Below are positions 26,166 to 32,557 of a DNA stretch of 33,980 nucleotides, piece after piece. The DNA comes from an uncultured Clostridia bacterium (GTDB taxonomy: Bacteria; Bacillota; Clostridia; Christensenellales; UBA1242): the NCBI GenBank assembly GCA_944350265.1, contig CALVOG010000012.1, positions 1-33,980 of the forward strand, read 5' to 3'. The notes under the pieces were generated by a model that saw only the letters and a list, made by a program, of their open reading frames with translations, did not search any database and was not told the origin of the DNA. The position numbers and the translations under genes were made by a program. Within the stretch, counting starts at the first letter, position 1, and every line of letters starts with the position of its first letter.

Positions 26166-26215
26166 GCAGTAACGCTTATTCCGTTAGGGCTGTCAGCTCA
26201 TTTGTCATTTCGTCA
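26166..26215 (-). repeat. dispersed intergenic repeat, truncated copy
   Basis: TAACGCTTATTCCGTTAGGG, CTGTCAGCTCATTTGTCATT, then it breaks off before the GAGCGAAGCG core. Confidence 0.65.
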
Positions 26216-26254
26216 GCAAACCACGGCTAAACGCGCGAAACCTCACACATTCAA

Positions 26255-26365
26255 CCGCGCTTTTTGTTTATTCCGTTAGGACTATCGACTCATTTGTCAT
26301 TCTGAGCGAAGCGAAGAATCTCGTCGTAGCACCAGCCCGCGAATGTCGAATAATTCCTCTTAAAA
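26255..26365 (-). repeat. dispersed intergenic repeat, near full-length, reverse orientation
   Basis: ATTCCGTTAGGACTATCGACT, then GTCATTCTGAGCGAAGCGAA, GAATCTCGTCGTAGCACCAG and CCCGCGAATGTC, as at 21241-21360. Confidence 0.85.
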
Positions 26366-26384
26366 ACACTTGCTACATCACAAC

Positions 26385-26465
26385 ACCTCTACCGCAAGGA
26401 CTGTCAGCCCGTTTGTCATTCTGAGCGGAGCGAAGAATCTCGTCGTAGGACGGCTTACAAAAACT
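26385..26465 (-). repeat. dispersed intergenic repeat, reverse orientation, shorter copy
   Basis: CCGCAAGGACTGTCAGCCCG, GTCATTCTGAGCGGAGCGAA, GAATCTCGTCGTAG, then ACGGCTTAC instead of the usual ACCAGCCCGCG end. Confidence 0.8.
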
Positions 26466-26534
26466 CGAAATTATACTACTTTGAGCGAATGACACTTAAT
26501 CGCAGTTAAACGCTTTTCTCTAAAGAGGTTGTTT

Positions 26535-26610
26535 TCGACATCCGCGGGCGGGTGCTACGACGAGATTCTTCGGCTTCCCTTTCGGTCGCCTCAGAATGAC
26601 AAATAACTGT
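26535..26610 (+). repeat. dispersed intergenic repeat, forward copy with extended hairpin
   Basis: ATCCGCGGGCGGGTGCTACG, ACGAGATTCTTCGGCTTCCC, TTTCGGTCGCC, TCAGAATGACAAATAAC. The loop arm is longer than in other copies. Confidence 0.8.
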
Positions 26611-26784
26611 TGCCGGTGGTTTATGCCATACTACGCGTTAAACGCATTAAAAGGTTGTTTAAAGTGGCAATTAAATTTTTTTTAGAAAATTATCTCTTTT
26701 GTTAGAAAAACACGGCTAAACCCAAAGCACCTCACCCATCCAATCGCGGTTGGAAAAATTTTTTTGAAAATTTTGCGAAATCGT

Positions 26785-26813
26785 TTGGTAAATTGAGGGG
26801 TTTTAGATATAAT
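26785..26813 (+). promoter_or_regulatory. promoter of the GLUG/InlB-repeat surface protein gene
   Basis: TTGGTA (26785-26790), 17-nt spacer and a perfect TATAAT (26808-26813), 38 nt before the ATG at 26851. Confidence 0.65.
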
Positions 26814-26850
26814 AAAAATGTAAGTTTGAAAAAGCTAAGGAGGGGTGTTT

Positions 26851-29824
26851 ATGAAAAGTGGAAGGATGAAGCGTATTTTGCTGAGCGTTATCGCTTTCCT
26901 TTTCGTGGGTTGTTCCATCGCTGGCGGAACGGTCCTTCTTTCAAACTCCTCTATCAGCGATAGTAACCGGGGGGGGGGATTCGACCTCTTCCGAAAATGA
27001 ATTAACCAAAAATGCGCCGACAAACACCTCAGGCACATGGACATCGTCTGGTAGGTATGCCGATTCTTTTGCAGGCGGTGACGGACAATCAGAGGCAACG
27101 GCATACCAAATTTCCACGCCTGAGCAACTTGCGCGTCTTGCGTATCTTGTTAACAACGGAAGTGAACAATATATGTTTTCAAACACATACTTTGTTCAAA
27201 CAGCGGACATAGATTTATCATTGCACTACTGGGACGCGATTGGAACATCATCCTACTATTTTTCTGGGCACTATGACGGCGGAAACTTCACAATCTCTGG
27301 GCTTTATACAGAGTCAGGTTCAAGTTCAGCATATAGTTACCAAGGGCTTTTTGGATATGTAGAAGGACGATCATCATCTATCCGTGCATCGATAAAAAAT
27401 ATTGGTATAATCGACTCAAATGTGCAAGGATATGAATATGTCGGCGGAGTAGTGGGTTATGCTTATGAAATCACAATCACCAACTGTTATAACACTGGCT
27501 CTGTAACTGAGAATGATTCGTATGTAGGCGGAGTTGTAGGGTATGCTAGTCGTTCCGACATCACCAACTGCTATAACACCGGCAATGTAACTGGGAGTTA
27601 TCGTGTTGGCGGAGTGGTGGGGGATGCTAATTCTTCCGTCACAATCACCAACTGCTATAACACCGGTACTGTGACTGGGAGTAGTTGGTATATCGGCGGA
27701 GTTGTGGGGTATGCTAATTCTTCCGTCACAATCACCAACTGCTATAACACCGGTACTGTGACTGGGAGTAGTCGGTATAATGGCGGAGTGGTGGGGGATG
27801 CTTTTTCTTCCACAGTCACCAACTGCTATAACACTGGCTCTGTGCATGGGAGTAGTTGGTATACCGGCGGAGTTGTGGGGAGTGCTGAGAATTATTCCGA
27901 CATCACCAACTGTTATAACACCGGCTCTGTAACTGGGAATTCCGAAGTCGGCGGAGTTGTGGGTTATACTTCTTCTCCCACAGTCACCAACTGCTATAAC
28001 ACTGGCTCTGTAACTGGAAGTGAAAATGTTGGCGGAGTTGTGGGGTGTATTTATTATAATTATACAATCACCAACTGCTATTATGGTGGAAACTGCACGC
28101 TTTCGTATGGAATTGGGAGTTCTTCCTTTAACACTGGGGCGTCAAAAGATTCAAATTTAATTGCTAATGCCAAAAGTTTAAGTTGGTATCAAAATAGCTC
28201 TAAGTGGAGCAGTGGGTATCCATGGGATTTTGAAAATATTTGGACTTTTGTTGAGGGAATGAATGACGGGTATCCTGTTTTAAGAGGGTTTTCTACTAAA
28301 ATTACATACAATTCAAACACACAACCTGAGGAGGTTGTGAGTGAGTCTTTTTCCGTGGGCGAGACTATTGTTTTGGCGGAGGCGGATTTGTTTGAAAGAG
28401 AAGGTTACACTATTTCAAGTTGGAACACAATGGCGGATGGAAGTGGTGATAGTTTTGCTCCTGGTTTCACCTTTGAAGGTGGAGTTAGTTTAACTCTTTA
28501 CGCTCAGTGGGGAAGAATGGCTTACACTGTGACTTTCGACGCGAATGGCGGAAGTGGAACAATGAGCAGTGTTGAAAAAAATTACAATGAAGATTTAGTT
28601 TTGCCGGCGAATGAGTTTACAAAAACGGGCTATAATTTTAAAGGCTGGGCGACAAGCGCTAACGGTTCAGTTGTTTATGGCGACGGTGCTAAATATACGG
28701 CAAATGCTAATGCAACGCTTTACGCCGTGTGGGAAGCTATGGTTATCACGGTAAATTTAGATGTCAACGGCGGGGCGGGCGGAACGAGCGCGATATATTT
28801 GAAGTATGATAGCGGGTGGTATTCGAGTAGTTCCTGCACGAGTCCGAGTAAGATAACTGCACTGCCGTCCACGCCAACACGGACGGGGTATGAGTTTAAA
28901 GGATATAGCACCGAGCCTGACGGGAGTGGAACGCTGACTGTTAGCGCGACGGGCGCAATTAATGTGAGCGACACCTTTTATTCAACGGACGGCACGCGGA
29001 CGTGGTATGCAGTTTGGGAGGCGAGAAATCCGGCGTATTATTACAGCGAGGGCGGATATTGGTATGTTGAGAATGGCAAGTTACCACAGAGTAAGGTGAG
29101 CGGGAGTTTGAAGAGCACACTTTCAGGGCAGTGGGGTTCACTTAGTGATGGCTCAGTCTACTATATGGGCGTTGAGGAACTTGCTGAGAATGATTTGGCA
29201 GGTGACGGCGGGATGCAGTCAAAGGTGTATAACGGCGAGGAATATGTGAAATTCAATGGCGAATACTACCTTGTGGAGCCTATCAGGTGGAGACTTGTGT
29301 ATTCGTCCAGCCAACAAGAGGGCTATGCGGTTGAAGATACCAGCGTTTTGGCGACAATGGCGGAGATTGTGTTCTTGGGCGGTTATTCCAGCACCAAGAT
29401 AGGTGCGGGTGCGGGGTATTCCGCCGAGAGCGTGACAATGCTTTTAAAAAATCAAGTTAGCACTGAGTTTTTGGTGAATGAAAACCGAGAGGTGGAAATC
29501 TTCGGCGCGCCTAAGGATACCACCAGTGTGAGCGGGAGCGTGTTTGTGGCGTCTAGTGAGGAACTAGCAAACTTCAAAACGAACAAAAATAACACCACGG
29601 GCAGTGGAGTTAAGGCGGGCAAGGTTTCACTAAGTGACTTTGTGAAAGACTACCTCCGCGCGACGGGTCAGGGCAACTACTACTTCACCCGCGACCTCGG
29701 CGACCAGCTTAACACCATCCGTTGCCTTAACCCAGTGGGCAACCGCTCCCAAGCCAAAGCCCAACAAACTCTCGGCGTGCAGTTTACAATTAAGGTTACG
29801 GAATACGCTTGCAAAGAGATGTGA
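26851..29824 (+). CDS. Secreted GLUG- and InlB-repeat surface protein, frame broken at a 10-G tract (phase-OFF as read)
   Basis: Translation would start at ATG 26851 after a strong AAGGAGGGG site and give a signal peptide (MKRILLSVIAFLFVGCSIAGG; the FVGC may be a lipobox). In the sequence as given, the frame runs through ten G (26969-26978) and stops at 26998-27000. One G fewer joins it to a long frame open to 29824, giving about 990 residues. That frame holds eight GLUG-type repeats (GGVVGYA...TNCYNTGSVTG; about 27436-28110), then InlB/Listeria-Bacteroides repeats (FDANGGSG, GYNFKGWAT, LYAVWE), then a C-terminal domain with EPIRWRLVYSS and LNTIRCLNPVGNRSQAKAQ. No C-terminal membrane helix exists, so a lipid anchor would make sense. 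The first ATG of the long frame (27173) lies inside the fold and has no ribosome site. It is a frameshifted or phase-variable gene, or a sequencing error. Confidence 0.8.
26969..26978 (+). repeat. homopolymeric G tract at the frame junction
   Basis: Ten consecutive G in otherwise low-GC DNA, 40 codons after the start of the surface protein gene and just after its signal peptide. Removing one G restores a single frame (Arg-Gly-Gly-Asp-Ser-Thr at the junction). Confidence 0.9.
27436..28110 (+). repeat. tandem repeats encoding eight GLUG-type motifs
   Basis: Units of 78-87 nt, each with GGCGGAGT(A/T)GT and ACCAACTG(C/T)TATAACAC. A 62-nt stretch at 27624-27685 is identical to 27711-27772, an exact period of 87 nt (29 codons), which points to recent duplication or gene conversion. 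Confidence 0.85.
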
Positions 29825-29913
29825 CTTTTATAGCGCCTAAAAGTCACCAAAAGACGCTGGGGAATTTCGATTTTCCCCAGACCCCTTAAAACGACCTACT
29901 TTGAAAAAGTAGG
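29821..29913 (+). terminator. three consecutive hairpins after the GLUG protein gene
   Basis: GTGACTTTTA/TAAAAGTCAC (29821-29830 with 29838-29847, perfect 10 bp, overlapping the stop), CTGGGGAA/TTCCCCAG (29857-29864 with 29873-29880) and CCTACTTT/AAAGTAGG (29895-29902 with 29906-29913). None has a proper T-run, so rho-independent termination is uncertain; they may stabilise the mRNA end. Confidence 0.55.
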
Positions 29914-29954
29914 CAAATGCAAGCGGGGCGCTGAAAGGGTTGTTTAGGTGTAAG

Positions 29955-30012
29955 ACAGGGCAGTTATTTGTCATTCTGAGCGAAGCGAAGAATCTCGTCG
30001 TAGAACGGCTTT
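29955..30012 (-). repeat. dispersed intergenic repeat, core only, reverse orientation
   Basis: GTTATTTGTCATTCTGAGCG, AAGCGAAGAATCTCGTCGTA, then GAACGGCTTT as in the copy at 26385-26465. Confidence 0.8.
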
Positions 30013-30102
30013 CAAAATAAATGCGTAAACAGATGTGGCGTTGAAAGAAAGTGTAAGTGGGGCGTTGCAAGACAAGAGGATGCTTTTAGAGGTTTCTTAA
30101 CA

Positions 30103-30126
30103 AGAGTGGGGTTTCCCACTTTTTTG
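30103..30126 (+). terminator. rho-independent terminator
   Basis: AGTGGG (30105-30110), loop GTTT, CCCACT (30115-30120), then TTTTT. It lies 280 nt after the surface protein gene and before the next dispersed repeat. Confidence 0.75.
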
Positions 30127-30207
30127 TTGTATTTAATAGAATATGCCGACTTTTGCGTTCCGCTGAAAGAAGGTGTAAGCGTGGCGCTGAGGGCAAAGAG
30201 GAGGAAT

Positions 30208-30300
30208 TAGACATTCGCGGGCGGGTGCTACGACGAGATTCTTCGCTCCGCTCAGAATTACAGATTGCCGATACTCCTAATGATATAAGAAGTGATGTAA
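30208..30300 (+). repeat. dispersed intergenic repeat, forward copy
   Basis: AGACATTCGCGGGCGGGTGC, TACGACGAGATTCTTCGCTC, CGCTCAGAATTACAGATTGC, then a degenerate right end (ACTCCTAATGATATAAGAAG). Confidence 0.8.
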
Positions 30301-30385
30301 CGTAATAAGTGTTTTTAAGTGGATTTTTTTGACGTTTGTGGGTAAATAATTGCTCTATCCTAGCGGAATAGGAAGAGAGTGGGGG

Positions 30386-30414
30386 TTGACTTGGTGCGGA
30401 GTTTGTGGTATACT
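30386..30414 (+). promoter_or_regulatory. strong promoter upstream of the Cys-His-Asp protein gene
   Basis: TTGACT (30386-30391), exactly 17 nt, TATACT (30409-30414), with TGG forming an extended -10. The start codon at 30433 follows after GAGG. Confidence 0.8.
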
Positions 30415-30432
30415 CTTGGCGAGGTATATGTT

Positions 30433-31047
30433 ATGGATATTGAAAAAATTTATGAGAATCTTATAAGGGCTACGGAATATGACTATGCCAACGCGGTTAT
30501 TGGCGAAGAAAATAATCAATATTTTTCTCGGTCAATTAAAGATTTTTGCGACAGGCAGGTTCAAAAGTTCGAAACGGAGGGCGAGGATAAGCACGGCTGT
30601 TGCTTGAATTTTTCGCTCTACCTTCTTGCCAAAACCAACGGCATTTTTATGACCACCAAGGATAAGCCAATGGTGGAGGGTGGCAAACCGACAATTCACT
30701 GCGCGTTTATCTATGAGGATAACGGCAAACTTTATGTTGCAGACCCTTCGGTCGACAAGAAAGAGGGAAGTTGTAAGGCGCACTATAAAATTCCACTTCG
30801 TGAGTATTGTTATCCTATGGAAAATCAGGTGTATACGCTGTATCTTAATATGAAAAGAGATTCTTCAAACGCGTTTATTGCCGAGCTTGCGCGCGGTGAG
30901 AGATTAAAACTCTCGTCCTTCGAAAATTTGTCGGATGAGCAGGAAAAGTGGTTGCTTGACGTGATTTTGGAGGCTGAAAGTTCTAATGATTTAGGCGAGG
31001 CAACGAGCGTAAGTTCTAAGGAATTGGGCGACGCGTCTAAGAAATAG
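30433..31047 (+). CDS. Uncharacterised protein with a possible Cys-His-Asp (transglutaminase-like) triad
   Basis: A 204-residue soluble protein without signal or membrane segment. Start ATG 30433 is chosen over the upstream in-frame ATG at 30379 because the latter lies inside the promoter, and GAGG precedes 30433 by 8 nt. The middle reads HGCCLNFSLYLLAKTNG (Cys56 or Cys57 at a helix start), then TIHCAFIYEDNGKLYVADPS (His89 and Asp104 on adjacent strands). That order and spacing resemble transglutaminase-like and other papain-fold cysteine enzymes, where the Cys, His and Asp form the active site. No family is firmly recognised and the substrate is unknown. The Ser/Glu/Lys-rich C-terminus is probably disordered. 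Confidence 0.65.
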   Translation: MDIEKIYENLIRATEYDYANAVIGEENNQYFSRSIKDFCDRQVQKFETEGEDKHGCCLNFSLYLLAKTNGIFMTTKDKPMVEGGKPTIHCAFIYEDNGKLYVADPSVDKKEGSCKAHYKIPLREYCYPMENQVYTLYLNMKRDSSNAFIAELARGERLKLSSFENLSDEQEKWLLDVILEAESSNDLGEATSVSSKELGDASKK

Positions 31048-31160
31048 ATGGCAAGGATTGCTGTTAAGGATTTTTTCTAAACGGCAAGGCGAAATTTTGT
31101 TGTGTAATATATAAAAAAATAAAATATAACCAAAATATTATCAAAAATAGCCCAAAATGG

Positions 31161-31189
31161 TTTACTTTTTGCGTTTTTTCTTGTATCAT
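31161..31189 (+). promoter_or_regulatory. possible promoter of the PH-domain gene
   Basis: TTTACT (31161-31166), 17 nt, TATCAT (31184-31189), 20 nt before the start at 31210. Confidence 0.5.
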
Positions 31190-31209
31190 ATACTTGACGG
31201 AGGCTTATT

Positions 31210-31596
31210 ATGAATGTGAAAAAGAAATATGGCGAAAATGCGGTGCTCATTTGGAAAGACCGCAAGCGTTTTATGGGTATGCCACTTTCCTTCACGCGCT
31301 ATTACCTTATTAAAAATGGCGACGTCTGGTTTAAAACTTTCCGCGATGTTGGGCTTTTTTCCACGCACCTAGAAGAGGTGAATTTGTATCGTATGTATGA
31401 TATCTCGCTTCACCAATCTTTTGCGGACAAAATCTTTAACACGGGAACGGTTGTTCTTTATAGTAACGATGAAAGACAGCCTCAGTTGGTTTTGAAGAAC
31501 ATTAAAAATCCGTTTAAAGTGCGCGATTTGTTCTCGCAACTTATCGAGGAAGAACGAAAGGCAAACGGCGTGCAAGTTGCCGAGATTCAGTCGTAA
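31210..31596 (+). CDS. Small bacterial PH-domain-like protein
   Basis: A 128-residue soluble protein. The pattern of beta strands and the ending resemble bacterial pleckstrin-homology (bPH2-type) domains: LSFTRYYLIKNGDVWFKT, then FSTHLEEVNLYRMYDISLHQ, then GTVVLYSNDE, and the final VLKNIKNPFKVRDLFSQLI. The residue pattern LxxxxLExxxLYRMYDI is common in that family. Such domains act in envelope or stress contexts, but no exact role can be read from the sequence. The ATG follows GGAGG by 7 nt. It is followed 17 nt later by a small gene, probably in the same transcript. Confidence 0.72.
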   Translation: MNVKKKYGENAVLIWKDRKRFMGMPLSFTRYYLIKNGDVWFKTFRDVGLFSTHLEEVNLYRMYDISLHQSFADKIFNTGTVVLYSNDERQPQLVLKNIKNPFKVRDLFSQLIEEERKANGVQVAEIQS

Positions 31597-31613
31597 TTTC
31601 GCTGGAGGGTGGT

Positions 31614-31868
31614 GTGATTCATTCTCTTGCGGGAGGCGAACTGAAAGAATATTCGCGCTTCGACGTCGCAAAAGTGGAGTATTTAGACACGCAAGAAAGG
31701 GCTTTTGCGCTTGTGGCTTGTCCAAATATCGCCGAAAACGACCTTGTGATTATCGATTTTAATGGGCAAGAACGTGAGGCGAGGGTTTTGCGTGTTGATA
31801 AAAATGTTTATGAGCAAAATTTTCCTATTTCGGTGAAGCGTCTTAAAAAAATTGTGCGAAAGGTTTAG
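31614..31868 (+). CDS. Small uncharacterised protein, cotranscribed with the PH-domain gene
   Basis: An 84-residue soluble protein starting at GTG 31614, 5 nt after GGAGG. It has a compact alternating beta pattern (AKVEYLDTQERAFALVAC, DLVIIDFNGQEREARVLRVD) and a basic C-terminal helix (VKRLKKIVRKV). The sequence gives no catalytic motif. The section ENDLVIIDFNGQEREARVLRV resembles small SH3-like barrels. The short gap to the preceding gene suggests an operon of two. Function unknown. Confidence 0.65.
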   Translation: MIHSLAGGELKEYSRFDVAKVEYLDTQERAFALVACPNIAENDLVIIDFNGQEREARVLRVDKNVYEQNFPISVKRLKKIVRKV

Positions 31869-31984
31869 GCGGGCGATTTAGTTAGGCGACATAGTTGAAA
31901 ACATTTTAAGTTGTGAGATTATGGCATTTGATGGGCGATTAAATAAAAAAATGAGAGAAATTAGAAGTTTTTTTTGTGAAATGC

Positions 31985-32013
31985 TTGACAATGGGCGTTT
32001 TTCTAGGTATAAT
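31985..32013 (+). promoter_or_regulatory. consensus promoter of the RNA/tRNA-Ile unit
   Basis: A perfect TTGACA (31985-31990), exactly 17 nt, and a perfect TATAAT (32008-32013). It is the strongest promoter in the window and precedes only RNA features. Confidence 0.9.
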
Positions 32014-32019
32014 TATTGA

Positions 32020-32156
32020 GGTATTTGTGAGAAGCGCTTGCGCGTGTTCGCCTTTTGGCACACCGTTTTGCTTGAAAAGTTTGGGGCGACTAAGCCAATC
32101 TTGCTTAGAAAGATAAACCGTGGCAGGCGATGAAAAAATTGCGCTTATTCACAACA
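32020..32156 (+). ncRNA. structured non-coding RNA, possibly 6S-like
   Basis: The DNA just downstream of the consensus promoter has no open frame but folds. Its ends pair: TTGTGA (32025-32030) with TCACAA (32149-32154), and AAGCGC (32032-32037) with GCGCTT (32141-32146), a 12-bp closing helix with a 1x2 internal loop. Inside, TCGCC (32048-32052) pairs with GGCGA (32126-32130), separated from the closing helix by an unpaired region of about 10 nt on each side, and CTAAGC/GCTTAG (32090-32108) forms a hairpin. A long rod closed at its ends with a central bubble is the 6S RNA layout, but at about 135 nt it is shorter than usual. SRP RNA, tmRNA and RNase P motifs are absent. It might instead be a processed tRNA leader. 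Confidence 0.45.
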
Positions 32157-32163
32157 ATCACGA

Positions 32164-32252
32164 TGGCTTGTAGCTCAGTCGGTTAGAGCACCACCCTGAT
32201 AAGAAAAAAATTGGGGTTTGGAGACAGTGACCGGGCTCCACTCATCCCGAGA
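32164..32252 (+). pseudogene. broken tRNA-Ile copy
   Basis: Positions 32168-32203 are identical over 36 nt to 32269-32304 of the intact tRNA-Ile: the D-arm, the 5' half of the anticodon stem and the CTGATAA anticodon loop. After that, the 3' anticodon arm is replaced by an A-run, and the T-arm region (GGGCTCCACTCATCC) is only a degenerate version. The acceptor halves do not pair. It should not make a functional tRNA. Confidence 0.8.
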
Positions 32253-32264
32253 AAAACTTAATAT

Positions 32265-32341
32265 AGGATTGTAGCTCAGTCGGTTAGAGCACCACCCTGA
32301 TAAGGTGGGGGTCGGTGGTTCGAGTCCACTCAATCCTACCA
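32265..32341 (+). tRNA. tRNA-Ile (anticodon GAU)
   Basis: The acceptor AGGATTG pairs with CAATCCT. The D-arm is GCTC/GAGC and the anticodon stem CCACC/GGTGG with loop CTGATAA (anticodon GAT). The T-arm GGTGG/CCACT has loop TTCGAGT with one G-T pair. The 3' CCA is encoded (32339-32341). It reads isoleucine AUC/AUU codons. It is followed directly by a terminator. Confidence 0.96.
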
Positions 32342-32345
32342 GTCT

Positions 32346-32373
32346 AAAACCCCGATTTTATCGGGGTTTTTAT
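32346..32373 (+). terminator. terminator of the tRNA-Ile unit
   Basis: AAAACCCCGAT/ATCGGGGTTTT with a short TTT loop and T-run, 4 nt after the tRNA 3' end. Confidence 0.9.
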
Positions 32374-32459
32374 TATGATTTTATAACGAAATTTTGTCCG
32401 AAAAACTGTTGCAAATAAAATCAAAATTTGTAGCAAATAATTTTTATCTATAAAATAGG

Positions 32460-32500
32460 CAAAAAAAATGACCGAAAGTTAAAAATCCTAACTTTCGGTC
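32460..32500 (-). terminator. terminator of the PurA-like gene
   Basis: A perfect 12-bp stem, GACCGAAAGTTA (32470-32481) with TAACTTTCGGTC (32489-32500). On the minus strand it is followed by eight T (the A-run at 32461-32468). It ends the minus-strand gene 58 nt after its stop. Confidence 0.88.
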
Positions 32501-32557
32501 AAATTCTTTCTAAAACCGCCTAAAACTATGCTATTTGCAACAAATTGCAACAGTAGA

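Noticed and set aside
27416..27847. Minus-strand frame of 143 codons with a regular repeat (VIAVGDCxxxSIPHxSA)
   Set aside because: The repeats are the antisense reading of the GLUG array; regularity comes from the DNA repeat, not from a second protein.
27173..29824. Treating the surface protein as a complete gene starting at ATG 27173
   Set aside because: That ATG lacks a ribosome site, would give no signal peptide, and begins within a folded region, whereas an upstream start with signal peptide joins the frame after one base change in the G tract.
32020..32156. SRP RNA, tmRNA or RNase P RNA
   Set aside because: The SRP GGAAG/GCAGCC loop motifs, the tmRNA tag frame with tRNA-like ends and the RNase P GAGGAAAGUC core are all absent.
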